Assembly: GCA_905215525.1 (NCBI GenBank)
Contig: CAJMQJ010000012.1
Coordinates: 1-46,170, forward strand
Length of the DNA: 46,170 nucleotides
Reading direction: 5' to 3'
From: an uncultured bacterium
GTDB taxonomy: Bacteria > Actinomycetota > Coriobacteriia > Coriobacteriales > Coriobacteriaceae
This document shows, piece after piece, positions 1-10,116 of the stretch; the first letter of the stretch is position 1, and each line of letters starts with the position of its first letter. A program made the position numbers and the translations under genes. The notes under the pieces were generated by a model. It was not told where the DNA came from and did not search any database. It saw only the letters and a program-made list of their open reading frames with translations.

Positions 1-65
1 GCCAGCCCGTGGGAGGCCAGGGCGCCGCTGACCGGTGGACGGCACCGAGCCGTCTGATGACTTGA
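1..65. other. Unassigned 3' end of an upstream gene or transcript
   Basis: Too little sequence to identify. Two plus-strand reading frames stay open from the edge (stops at 55-57 and 63-65), and neither gives a recognisable C-terminus. A small perfect hairpin (GACGGC-ACCGA-GCCGTC, about 38-54) lies just before the strong terminator, so this is the tail of some plus-strand transcript, coding or non-coding. Confidence 0.3.
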
Positions 66-67
66 AG

Positions 68-100
68 AAGGGGGAGGCCTCGCGGCCTCCCCCTTTTTTT
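68..100 (+). terminator. Strong rho-independent terminator
   Basis: A perfect 10-bp stem GGGGGAGGCC / GGCCTCCCCC with a TCGC tetraloop is followed by seven T residues. It closes the transcript entering from the left edge and insulates coaE. Confidence 0.9.
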
Positions 101-168
101 GCGTTTTATAGAGAGCTGTAATACAAGAACTCGCCTTCTTTTAGCTTGTCTTACTGTTTGGCTGTATT

Positions 169-199
169 TTGAGTCCTTCTTTTGTATTTGCGCGATAAT
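169..199 (+). promoter_or_regulatory. Candidate coaE promoter
   Basis: TTGAGT at 169-174 and GATAAT at 194-199 resemble -35 and -10 boxes, with a slightly long 19-nt spacer. The position fits: downstream of the terminator at 68-100 and about 28 nt before the coaE start. Not confirmed by any transcript evidence. Confidence 0.35.
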
Positions 200-227
200 A
201 ACTCCCATTGGCGTTAGGGAGGACTTG

Positions 228-869
228 ATGTTTACCGTTTTTGTCTTGGGCAATATTGCTTCGGGTAAGTCGACTGCCTGCCGCTATCTCGAATCTCATG
301 GCGCCATGCTTATCGATCTGGACGAGCTTGCCAAATCGCTGTATGTGCCAGGCTCCGATATCGTCAATGCCCTCGCGGAAGAATTTGGCTGGGATATTTT
401 GGACGAGGAGGGCGGCGTTCGCCGTAACATCCTCGCTTCTCGAGCTTTTGTTTCTCCTGATGCGGTCGCGAGGCTCAATAGCATTGTGCACCCCGTTCTC
501 ATTGAGCAGCTGTCACTGAGGATTCTTGATCCGGTTTGCTGCACGGTTTCTTCCCCCCGTTATCCCTTTGCGGTGGTCGAGGTTTCTGCTCCGACTGGTT
601 TTGAGGATGCATTTGGCTTGGCTGATGAAATTCTGGTCATCAGCGCCCCTTTGTCAGTTCGTCGCGAGCGTGCTATTCAGCGTGGCATGGAGCCATCTGA
701 TTTCGATGCCCGTTCTGCTTGCCAGCCCGATGAGTCTGCGCTGTGCAATCTCGCTACAACGGTGATTGATAATGCCGCAGGCGATAATTCGCTCTTTGAG
801 CAGCTTGACTCATGGCTTGCATGCCATGGGTTTATAGACACTGCGAATAAGGAGGATGCCGATGCCTAA
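228..869 (+). CDS. coaE: Dephospho-CoA kinase
   Basis: Catalyses the last step of coenzyme A synthesis, ATP-dependent phosphorylation of the 3'-OH of dephospho-CoA, in the cytoplasm. The 213-residue product has the family's usual length. A P-loop GNIASGKST spans residues 8-16, followed by an IDLDELAK segment (about 29-36) matching the conserved DxD/A region of CoaE, and a VHPVL motif typical of the CoA-binding part. The frame is open further upstream, but the ATG at 228 is chosen because AGGGAGGA (216-223) sits 4 nt before it and the protein then starts directly at the first beta strand. It overlaps the start of the next gene by 8 nt, so the two are translationally coupled. Confidence 0.93.
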   Translation: MFTVFVLGNIASGKSTACRYLESHGAMLIDLDELAKSLYVPGSDIVNALAEEFGWDILDEEGGVRRNILASRAFVSPDAVARLNSIVHPVLIEQLSLRILDPVCCTVSSPRYPFAVVEVSAPTGFEDAFGLADEILVISAPLSVRRERAIQRGMEPSDFDARSACQPDESALCNLATTVIDNAAGDNSLFEQLDSWLACHGFIDTANKEDADA

Positions 870-1443
870 GACACGTTTCTTTGCGTGGTATCGCCTTATT
901 CCGCTGGCTGCCGTTTTTGCCTTCGGCCTTATCTCATTCGTTTACTCGTGTGCTCCTGCCGCCTTCTTTAAGCCGCTGTATCCGATTGACTACGAGGCAT
1001 ATGTAAAGCAATCCAGTATTTCGCATAATCTGGATCCGTATCTGGTGTGCGCTGTCATTAAGTCGGAATCGAATTGGGGTCCCGAGGCCGAATCGAATCA
1101 GGGTGCTCAGGGATTGATGCAGCTGATGCCTGTGACTGCTCAGGATATGATCGCCAAGGGTCTTGTCGACGGTGGGGAGTATTCGGCCGACAACCTTAAC
1201 GATCCGGCTACGAATATCGAGTTTGGCTGTGCGTACCTCTCGTATCTCTTAACGTATTTCAACGGGTCGACGGATAGCGCTATTGCCGCCTATAACGCCG
1301 GCATGGGCAATGTCGACGGATGGGCGCAGCAAAGTACGTCGCTGCACAATGCAATCACCTTTCCCGAGACGCAGGCGTATCTGATTCGCGTCAATAATGC
1401 CTGGGTTCGCTATAAGACCCTCTATCCCGATCGGTTCGTATAG
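862..1443 (+). CDS. Membrane-anchored lytic transglycosylase (SLT domain)
   Basis: Cleaves peptidoglycan glycan strands non-hydrolytically, giving 1,6-anhydro-muropeptides. It would act outside the membrane, tethered by a single N-terminal hydrophobic segment (about residues 12-30). The Slt70-like catalytic domain follows: the IKSESNWG motif with the presumed catalytic Glu69, the GLMQLMP motif (84-90) and AYNAG near residue 143. The product is 193 residues, as expected for a minimal SLT protein. The ATG at 862 is preferred over that at 856 because AAGGAGG (849-855) is 6 nt upstream of 862 but directly abuts 856. The gene overlaps coaE and precedes uvrB. Its cell-wall role is inferred from family. 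Confidence 0.9.
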   Translation: MPKTRFFAWYRLIPLAAVFAFGLISFVYSCAPAAFFKPLYPIDYEAYVKQSSISHNLDPYLVCAVIKSESNWGPEAESNQGAQGLMQLMPVTAQDMIAKGLVDGGEYSADNLNDPATNIEFGCAYLSYLLTYFNGSTDSAIAAYNAGMGNVDGWAQQSTSLHNAITFPETQAYLIRVNNAWVRYKTLYPDRFV

Positions 1444-1494
1444 GACTATGCCTGCCGCCTGCGTATACTGCAGATATATGAGTTAGGAGTATCC

Positions 1495-3735
<2,241 letters not shown>

Positions 3736-3738
3736 TGA

Positions 3739-3781
3739 ACAGGCCCCGAGTTCCCTGTGGAGCTTGGGGCCTGTGTCTTTT
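3739..3781 (+). terminator. Terminator after uvrB
   Basis: Inverted repeat ACAGGCCCC (3739-3747) / GGGGCCTGT (3766-3774), followed by the T-rich stretch GTCTTTT. It lies only 3 nt after the uvrB stop and separates it from the converging minus-strand operon. Confidence 0.75.
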
Positions 3782-3800
3782 GCGCGCTGGAATTCGTGCG

Positions 3801-5441
3801 TTAGAGGTCTGCGATCAGGGCTTCGGCACAACGGATGCCGTCGGTGGCCGCGCTCATGATGCCGCCGGCATATCCAGCTCCCTCACCACAAGGGTAGAGG
3901 CCCGGGGTCGACACGGCATGGCACGTTCGGTCTCGGGTGACAGTGACCGGTGAGCTCGAACGAGTCTCCACGCCGGTAAGAACGGCATCGGGGCAGTCGT
4001 AGCCGCGTAGCTTTTTTCCGAGTAGGGGAAGTCCCAGGCGGAGCGACTCGATGATATGCTGCGGCAGGGCTTCGTCAATTGCCGTCCAGGTCACACCGAG
4101 CGGATAGGTGGGCTTTACCTTTCCGGGCGCCTTACTGGCGCGTCCTGCGAGGAAATCTCCGACGAGCTGTGCTGGTGCGTTCCAGTTGGAACCGCCCAGG
4201 CGATAGGCGGCCGCCTCGCAGGCACGCTGGAGCTCGATGCCGGCGAGCGGGTCATTGTTGGGAAGGTCCTCAGGCGTGACGTTAACGAGCAGGGCGGCAT
4301 TTGCGTTGCGTCCGTCGCGGGCATTGAGACTGGCCCCGTTGACGCACAGATGGCACGGTTCTGAAGAGGCGGCAACAACCTGTCCGCCGGGGCACATACA
4401 AAACGAGAACACGCTGCGGCCGTTGGGAAGATGGGCAACAAGTTTGTAGGGGGCCGCCCCGAGCGCTGGATGTCCCGCCGAGGCTCCATATTGGGCTCGG
4501 TCGATGTCGCGTTGCGGATGCTCGATGCGAACGCCCATGGCAAAGGTCTTTTGTGCGAGGGCCACGTTGTGGTCCTTAAGGAGCTCAAAAATATCGCGAG
4601 CAGAATGCCCGCAGGCGAGGATGAGGTGCTTTGTCTCGATTGGCTCGCAAGCGGTGTCTTGGGACGATTGGACATCAATACCGGTGATGGCGCCAGACGC
4701 GTCGATGCGAATGTCGACGAGCTTCGTTCGATAACGGACGACACCTCCGAGCTGCTCGATGCGCTGGGATATAGCGGTGACGACCGTGGGAAGGATGTCG
4801 GAGCCAATGTGCGGCTTGGCATCCCACAGAATATCGCGGGGCGCACCCGCCTCGACGAAGGTTTCGAGGATAAGGCGATGGGCGGGATTTTTGGTTCCCG
4901 TATTGAGCTTGCCGTCCGAGAAGGTCCCCGCGCCGCCCAGGCCAAACTGGATATTGCTCTCGGGGTCGAGGATGCGCTCCTTTAGAAAGAGGTCGATCGC
5001 CTGCGAGCGGCGAAATGCCGGGTCGCCGCGCTCGATGAGCAAGGGCTTAAGACCTGCTTCGGCGAGCGTAAGCGCAGCGAAAAGGCCGGCGCATCCGGCG
5101 CCGACAACGACAGGGCGTTCTTGAGGTGCGTCGGAGGCGGGGGAGGGGAATGAAGGCTCATCGTCTTCTATCGCGCGTACGCGCGAGCGGTCACGCTCGG
5201 CAACGCTGTCGACCGCTTCTCGCTCGAGGTGGGGACTAGTCAGCTCAACACGAAAGCTCAGGATAAAATGGACGTCTCGTTTTTTGCGAGCGTCGATTGA
5301 CTTGCGGTGGAGCTCGATGGACTTGATCTCGGAGTCCTTGCAACGTAGGACGCGCTTGGCGACTCGCTTGCCAACAATGAGACAGGCATTTTCATCGTCG
5401 GCTTCATCGAGCGACGCGTTGACTTGGGTGATTTCGATCAT
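3801..5441 (-). CDS. NAD(P)/FAD-dependent oxidoreductase, COG2509-like
   Basis: Predicted FAD-dependent dehydrogenase of the large uncharacterised class whose N-terminal ~90 residues precede the dinucleotide fold. The FAD P-loop GAGCAG lies at residues 114-119, ending its strand with the acidic ERGD. The C-terminus has the GEGAGYAGGI...TDG segment that closes the FAD site in this family. The product is 546 residues, near family length. The start at 5441 was chosen because AAGGAGA lies 5 nt upstream. A longer open frame upstream of it would read through the hairpin at 5468-5491. It is the last gene of a minus-strand group that includes another flavoprotein and an Mrp ATPase. The substrate cannot be told from sequence. 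Confidence 0.85.
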   Translation of the reverse strand: MIEITQVNASLDEADDENACLIVGKRVAKRVLRCKDSEIKSIELHRKSIDARKKRDVHFILSFRVELTSPHLEREAVDSVAERDRSRVRAIEDDEPSFPSPASDAPQERPVVVGAGCAGLFAALTLAEAGLKPLLIERGDPAFRRSQAIDLFLKERILDPESNIQFGLGGAGTFSDGKLNTGTKNPAHRLILETFVEAGAPRDILWDAKPHIGSDILPTVVTAISQRIEQLGGVVRYRTKLVDIRIDASGAITGIDVQSSQDTACEPIETKHLILACGHSARDIFELLKDHNVALAQKTFAMGVRIEHPQRDIDRAQYGASAGHPALGAAPYKLVAHLPNGRSVFSFCMCPGGQVVAASSEPCHLCVNGASLNARDGRNANAALLVNVTPEDLPNNDPLAGIELQRACEAAAYRLGGSNWNAPAQLVGDFLAGRASKAPGKVKPTYPLGVTWTAIDEALPQHIIESLRLGLPLLGKKLRGYDCPDAVLTGVETRSSSPVTVTRDRTCHAVSTPGLYPCGEGAGYAGGIMSAATDGIRCAEALIADL

Positions 5442-5463
5442 CGAGGTCTCCTTAGAGGCAAGA

Positions 5464-5491
5464 AAGAGGCCGTCCGGTATCCCAGACGGCC
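5464..5491 (-). terminator. Hairpin between the two flavoprotein genes
   Basis: Read on the minus strand, GGCCGTC and GACGGCC form a 7-bp stem around a 10-nt loop, followed by TCTTTCTT. It lies after the upstream flavoprotein stop and before the start of the next gene, so it may end or attenuate transcription there. A TATAAT hexamer on the minus strand (plus 5506-5511) just upstream could serve as a -10 box, but I see no convincing -35. Confidence 0.55.
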
Positions 5492-5521
5492 CGAATGCGT
5501 TTTTGATTATAGACTGCGCGG

Positions 5522-6793
5522 CTACAGGCTGCTTGCAGCGCGAATGCCCGAGATCCAGGCCCACGCAAGGTTAAAGCCTCCGCAATCGGCGTCGATGTCG
5601 AGCGCTTCACCGCAGACGTAAAGCGGGGCGTCGACAACGCTGCGCGCGCGTAGGCTGGGTGTTGAGATGCTCTCGACAGATACGCCACCACGCGTGACCT
5701 GCGCTGAGCGCTCCTCGGCTGTTCCCTTGACGAGCAACTTAAAGTGCTTGAGGATCGAGACCAGGTGGATGACATCGTTGGAGCCTGGATGGCACTGCTC
5801 GAACGCTGTGCAGACGACGCGGGAGAGTTGCGGGGCGAGCATGCCGTCGAGCCAACGGGGATCGCGGGGCGAAAAGCCGCCGAGCAGCTCAACGCGCCGG
5901 TTGAGCGTATCGAGCAACTCGTCTTTGGAGAGGTCGGGGAAAACGTCGAGCAGGATCGTATCGCCGTGCTGGATACGACGAGAGAGGTTGAAGACAGCGA
6001 CGCCCGAGATACCGAAGGTTCGAAACAGCACTTCACCGTCTTCGTGCCAGAGCTCATTATGATTGCGGGCGAGCGTCAAGCGGGCGCGGACGCGCAGGCC
6101 ATCCAACGTCTTGAGCGCCGCCCGATCGCCAAAGACCGTTGCCGATACGGGGCAGAGGATGGGGCGCAGCGAAGTGAGGGGGAGGCGAAACGTATCGGCG
6201 ATACCGGTGGGGTTGCCGCCCGTGGCGATAATTACGGCATGTGCCTGCAGGGCCACGTTCTTGCGAGGGACATCAGCGAGCGCTTTCCGAAGCGAGCGGA
6301 GCTCCGATTTTCGGTCGTCGTGCTTTTTTGCCTTGAGCGCCCGCGCTGGACGGTCTATTTGGAGTGCCCAGCCTTCGGAAGCTTTGTGCGCCGAGGCAAC
6401 GTAGGCTCCGCAGATTAAGGTGATACCTAGGCGGTCGCAAACGTTGAGAAGCGCGTCGCGCACCGATTCGGCGCGAAGGGAGCGCGGGTACAGCCGGCCT
6501 TCCTCGGAGGTTGTCATGATACCCAGCGAGGAGAAGAAACCCATAAGCTCTTGTTCGGGCTGGGGGCCCATGACGGATGTGACGAATGCTGGGTGGTTAT
6601 ACCGCTGAGGATCGATCGATTCGTTGGAGAGGTTGCAGCGGCCGTTACCGGTCGCAAGGAGCTTAAGGCCGCAGGCGACATCGCGCTCAACGATGCAGAC
6701 GCTTTTGCCAACGCGTGCGGCCGTAATGGCGGCGGCGAGGCCTGAAGCCCCGCCGCCGATTACCAGGACGTCATAGAAGGCGCTCGCGTTCAC
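5522..6793 (-). CDS. HI0933/BaiN-like flavoprotein (NAD(P)/FAD-dependent oxidoreductase)
   Basis: Belongs to the HI0933 (YhiN) flavoprotein family, which includes BaiN, implicated in bile-acid 7-dehydroxylation in Clostridium scindens. Most members have unknown substrates. At 423 residues it has the family length. The FAD dinucleotide motif GGGASG is at 13-18, the family-defining ATGNGRCNLSN lies near residues 47-57, and a C-terminal CGEALDIDADCGGFNLAWAW-type segment closes the FAD site. The GTG start at 6793 directly abuts the TAA of the preceding mrp gene with no gap, indicating translational coupling. A bile-acid role is possible in a gut organism but is not shown by the sequence. Confidence 0.88.
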   Translation of the reverse strand: MNASAFYDVLVIGGGASGLAAAITAARVGKSVCIVERDVACGLKLLATGNGRCNLSNESIDPQRYNHPAFVTSVMGPQPEQELMGFFSSLGIMTTSEEGRLYPRSLRAESVRDALLNVCDRLGITLICGAYVASAHKASEGWALQIDRPARALKAKKHDDRKSELRSLRKALADVPRKNVALQAHAVIIATGGNPTGIADTFRLPLTSLRPILCPVSATVFGDRAALKTLDGLRVRARLTLARNHNELWHEDGEVLFRTFGISGVAVFNLSRRIQHGDTILLDVFPDLSKDELLDTLNRRVELLGGFSPRDPRWLDGMLAPQLSRVVCTAFEQCHPGSNDVIHLVSILKHFKLLVKGTAEERSAQVTRGGVSVESISTPSLRARSVVDAPLYVCGEALDIDADCGGFNLAWAWISGIRAASSL

Positions 6794-7624
6794 TTAGGCC
6801 TCGTCGGTCTCGTGCGGGGTAATAGCCTCGACGGCAGAGACTGCCTTGGGCAACATGCCATCGGGCAGCGCGGTCTCGACCTCGCCCTTATCGCAGGCCT
6901 CGGCGAGTGCCGGATTAATGGGAAGCTGCCCCAAGATGTCGAGGTTATAGCGCTCTGCGACCTCGGGGAGCTTGCTCTTGCCAAAGACCTCGATCTTCTT
7001 GCCGCAGTCGGGGCACTCAATATAGCTCATGTTCTCGACAATGCCCAGAATGGGGACGTTCATCTTCTCGGCCATGTTGACCGCCTTGGCGACGATCATC
7101 GAGACCAGATCCTGCGGGCTCGTGACGATGACGATGCCGTCGACGGGCAGCGACTGGAAGACGGTGAGCGCGACGTCGCCTGTTCCCGGAGGCATGTCGA
7201 CCAGCAGGTAGTCGATGGGGCCCCACGAGGTCTCGCTCCAGAACTGCCTAATGGCGCCTGCGATGACCGGACCGCGCCAAAGGACGGGGTCGGTCTCGTT
7301 TTGGAGCAGCAGGTTGGAGCTCATGACCTTGACGCCGTGCTCGGAGATTTCGGGCAGCATAAGGTTGCCAAGGGCATGGACGTGGCGTCCACTCATACCG
7401 AACATCTTGGGGATAGAGGGACCGGTGATGTCGGCATCGAGGACGCCGACCTTGTGGCCGTGACGGGCAAGCTCGGTGGCGATGGCACCGGTGACAAATG
7501 ACTTGCCGACACCGCCCTTGCCGGAAAGCACGGCGATGACGCGCTTGACCTCGGACAGCGTGTTCTCCTCAAATTGCGACGGCGACGTTTGTCCGCCGGC
7601 GGCCTGTGCGTGTTCGCAACCCAT
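6794..7624 (-). CDS. mrp: Mrp/NBP35-type Fe-S cluster carrier P-loop ATPase
   Basis: Cytosolic ATPase thought to hold and transfer [4Fe-4S] clusters to apoproteins. The 276-residue product has the deviant Walker A SGKGGVGKS at residues 34-42, a switch region with DADITGPS, the MPPGTGD motif, and the C-terminal CPDC pair (Cys204 and Cys207) expected to bridge a cluster between two subunits. A short N-terminal extension with one cysteine precedes the domain. The ATG at 7624 is preferred to an upstream in-frame start because AAAGGAG stands just before it. It sits directly upstream of a flavoprotein gene in the same transcript. Whether that flavoprotein is a client is unknown. Confidence 0.92.
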   Translation of the reverse strand: MGCEHAQAAGGQTSPSQFEENTLSEVKRVIAVLSGKGGVGKSFVTGAIATELARHGHKVGVLDADITGPSIPKMFGMSGRHVHALGNLMLPEISEHGVKVMSSNLLLQNETDPVLWRGPVIAGAIRQFWSETSWGPIDYLLVDMPPGTGDVALTVFQSLPVDGIVIVTSPQDLVSMIVAKAVNMAEKMNVPILGIVENMSYIECPDCGKKIEVFGKSKLPEVAERYNLDILGQLPINPALAEACDKGEVETALPDGMLPKAVSAVEAITPHETDEA

Positions 7625-7679
7625 GTATGACTCCTTTGTATATGCTGGGGCCGGGGCCCCGCGATGTGACACGAGCGTC

Positions 7680-7709
7680 ATTGTACCCTCGTTTGCGAGC
7701 GGGAGTCAT
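7680..7709 (-). promoter_or_regulatory. Candidate promoter of the mrp-flavoprotein operon
   Basis: On the minus strand, ATGACT (plus 7704-7709) and TACAAT (plus 7680-7685) are separated by 18 nt, and the mrp start lies about 55 nt downstream. Four of six -35 bases and five of six -10 bases match the housekeeping consensus. Confidence 0.45.
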
Positions 7710-7769
7710 TTGCGATGCGTTTGGGCCGAGCGTGCTTGCAATACGATGGGCCCAAGCGAATGGGCGGGC

Positions 7770-9923
7770 TTACTGAACTTTGCTGGCGAACTCGAGGTAT
7801 TGCATGCGCTGCAGCTTGTCAATCGTCGAGGCGTAGGGGCTGTCTTCCGATTCCAAGTCGTAGCGCAGCCCGTCGGCACCGAGATAGCCGGCGACATTGA
7901 TGGTGGGCACATCTGACCTTGTCGCAAGCAGGGCCTTTTGGTAATTGGTGAGCGGGGCGCCGATCTTATTAAGGGTAATGGCTGCAATCTCGTTTGCCCC
8001 GACGGTGTCGTAGACGTTGAGCTCGGTATTGCCGGCGATCTCATAGTTAGCCCAGACGAGATATGTCGACTGATAGATACGGAAAGCGTGGCTTGCCGTA
8101 TCTTCCTGAGGGTACAGCTCGTCGTTGAGAGTCGTTGCGGCGCTCGGCTGATGGTCGCCAAAAAAGACAAGAACAACCGGTCTGCCGATGTTGCGGAGCT
8201 CGTTGATAAAGTACTCGAGGTCCCGGTCGGATGCGTTGATGCAGGTGAGATAGGTGTTGAGCGCGCTGTTGGCGCCTTCGCTGGCTCCCTCGACCCAATA
8301 GTTTGTCAGCTCTTCGGCGGGAACGGTGCCATAGTCGTAGCCGCCGTGATTTTGCATCGTGACGTCAAAGATGAACTGCGGCGCTTCGTCGGTTCTAAGC
8401 AGGTCGAGTATCTTGTCGTAGGTGGCGTAGTCGCATACGCCGGCATGGTAATAGGGCGCACCTTCGAAATCGCCGATTGAAAGAAAGTCTCCAAAGCCCA
8501 GCTGCTGATAGATTTTATCTCGATGGTAGTTGACGGGGTTTTGCGGGTGCATAGCGGTAGTGGTATACCCAAGCTCTTTAAGGTCCTTTGCCAGGCTGTT
8601 TACGCCATTCATCTGATACAGCTGATAGGGGATCTTGCCTAATCCGACAAAGGCCGTTGTCGCTCCGGTCAAAAATTCGAATTCGGAGTTCGCCGTTCCG
8701 CCACCGGCGACCGAAGCGAGCATGGTGCCGCGAACAAGTGTGTCGGGAAGCGAGTTGTAGAATGCGGGGCCGGAGTACCCGGCCGCCTGGAGCTGCTCAA
8801 AGCACGAAAGGTCGCTAAAGCTCTCGTTCATGACGGCAACAATCGTCGGCTTGATTTCATTGAACTGGGCAACGGCCGCCGCGCGCTGTTCGCTCGAGCC
8901 ATATGTGCTGTCGTAGACGGCGGCGAGCTCCTGCTCGATGCTCTGCGCCTCATCGGGCGTATAGTCTTCGGGCTTCTCAATGGGCAACTCGTTGACCATT
9001 TCGGTGAACGAAGTGATAAAACCCTGAGACGCATACGTGGTGATGGGCTGCCAACGGTCAAATCCAAAATCCAGCGCCTGCTCCAAGTCGATGTTGGAAA
9101 AGCCTGAGAGCCCCACAACGGTCACGAGCAGAAAAGCACAGAGGTTAGCGGCGATAGCGGGGAAGACATGGGTGGGCGTACGGAGCTTTCGCGGTCGGAT
9201 GAGCGAAAGAAGCCCCAGGGAAATCTCCAGCAGGGCGAGAGAGGTTACGATTCCGGCGGTAAAGGTAAACTCGTATCCCTCGCTCACTTCCATTGCGGTG
9301 CCAAGGGCCAAGATATCGCTTGGCAGGATGGCTTCGCCTTTAAACGTTATGACGAAGTGCTCGGCAATGCCAAGGATGCAACAGACGACGGGCACGAGGA
9401 CCATGACGCCTCCATGACGCTGTCCCAGCAAATAAAGGGAGAGCAGAACCGTCGCGAGCAACCCGACGGAAAACCCGAATGAGTTGGCGGGAATGCGATA
9501 GAACGTTTCGTTGCAGGCAATTTCGATTGAAACGAACGAGAGCGCTGAAACAGCGGCGATGACAAGGATGTCGCGGCAAATACAGGCAACCGTTCCCGTC
9601 GCAAGGTCGGTTTGGTCGATAAGTCCCGAAACCAAGGGCTCGACAAGAAGCATGACGGCGGCAGCACCGAGCGCCGAATAAGAAAGGACCCATAGGGAGC
9701 TGCCCTCATTTACGAGCGATTGATTCGTAATCCATGCAGCTACCACGCCGAGCGGGATGAGGAGCGTCGCGCACCAAAAGACGCGGGCAATGGGTGGCTT
9801 TTCGTTGCGTTTGATTGAAAAATACACGCGCACGACGACGGCGGCCACGATAAGGACGGCGATGAATATGGGCAGATTGGCCATGTCGCTCGAAGTGATT
9901 TCAAGGGGGATATCTTCGGTCAT
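7770..9923 (-). CDS. LTA synthase family membrane sulfatase-fold protein
   Basis: Predicted phosphoglycerol (or related phospho-group) transferase with an extracellular alkaline-phosphatase-fold domain. Residues 1-280 hold about seven or eight hydrophobic segments, more than the five of LtaS. The catalytic domain follows: metal-binding Glu367 in NESFSD, the presumed nucleophile Thr410 in GGGTANSEFEFLTG, and the metal-site motif GDHQP with Asp590/His591. At 717 residues it is somewhat longer than LtaS. The start at 9923 is supported by AGAGGA upstream. It is a single gene divergent from uvrA. The polymer it builds or decorates (lipoteichoic acid, or another glycolipid-linked polymer) cannot be decided here. 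Confidence 0.85.
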   Translation of the reverse strand: MTEDIPLEITSSDMANLPIFIAVLIVAAVVVRVYFSIKRNEKPPIARVFWCATLLIPLGVVAAWITNQSLVNEGSSLWVLSYSALGAAAVMLLVEPLVSGLIDQTDLATGTVACICRDILVIAAVSALSFVSIEIACNETFYRIPANSFGFSVGLLATVLLSLYLLGQRHGGVMVLVPVVCCILGIAEHFVITFKGEAILPSDILALGTAMEVSEGYEFTFTAGIVTSLALLEISLGLLSLIRPRKLRTPTHVFPAIAANLCAFLLVTVVGLSGFSNIDLEQALDFGFDRWQPITTYASQGFITSFTEMVNELPIEKPEDYTPDEAQSIEQELAAVYDSTYGSSEQRAAAVAQFNEIKPTIVAVMNESFSDLSCFEQLQAAGYSGPAFYNSLPDTLVRGTMLASVAGGGTANSEFEFLTGATTAFVGLGKIPYQLYQMNGVNSLAKDLKELGYTTTAMHPQNPVNYHRDKIYQQLGFGDFLSIGDFEGAPYYHAGVCDYATYDKILDLLRTDEAPQFIFDVTMQNHGGYDYGTVPAEELTNYWVEGASEGANSALNTYLTCINASDRDLEYFINELRNIGRPVVLVFFGDHQPSAATTLNDELYPQEDTASHAFRIYQSTYLVWANYEIAGNTELNVYDTVGANEIAAITLNKIGAPLTNYQKALLATRSDVPTINVAGYLGADGLRYDLESEDSPYASTIDKLQRMQYLEFASKVQ

Positions 9924-10116
9924 GGACGTTCCTCTGGTACAGCAAATTAAGTTCAGTATTAGATTACTGTAACCTTTCCACGGCATTTCGAGAAACAAAG
10001 CGCCCGATACGCAAAGCTAAAGGTCTGCGAATCTTGTATTACGAACATCTGTGCGCGTCGAGTGCGCTAAACTCATCGGCAGTATGATTCGATGCAATAG
10101 GAGGCAAGGAGCTTCC
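9924..10116. promoter_or_regulatory. Divergent intergenic region, LTA-synthase-like gene / uvrA
   Basis: This 193-bp region must carry promoters in both directions. It is AT-richer near 9950-10000. I could not assign a convincing -35/-10 pair on either strand, nor a clear LexA-type palindrome upstream of uvrA. Confidence 0.4.

Noticed and set aside
30..70. Hairpin with GGCACCGAG resembling the 3' end of a tracrRNA
   Set aside because: The likeness is short and is explained by a simple GACGGC/GCCGTC stem. No cas gene, repeat array or anti-repeat is in the window.
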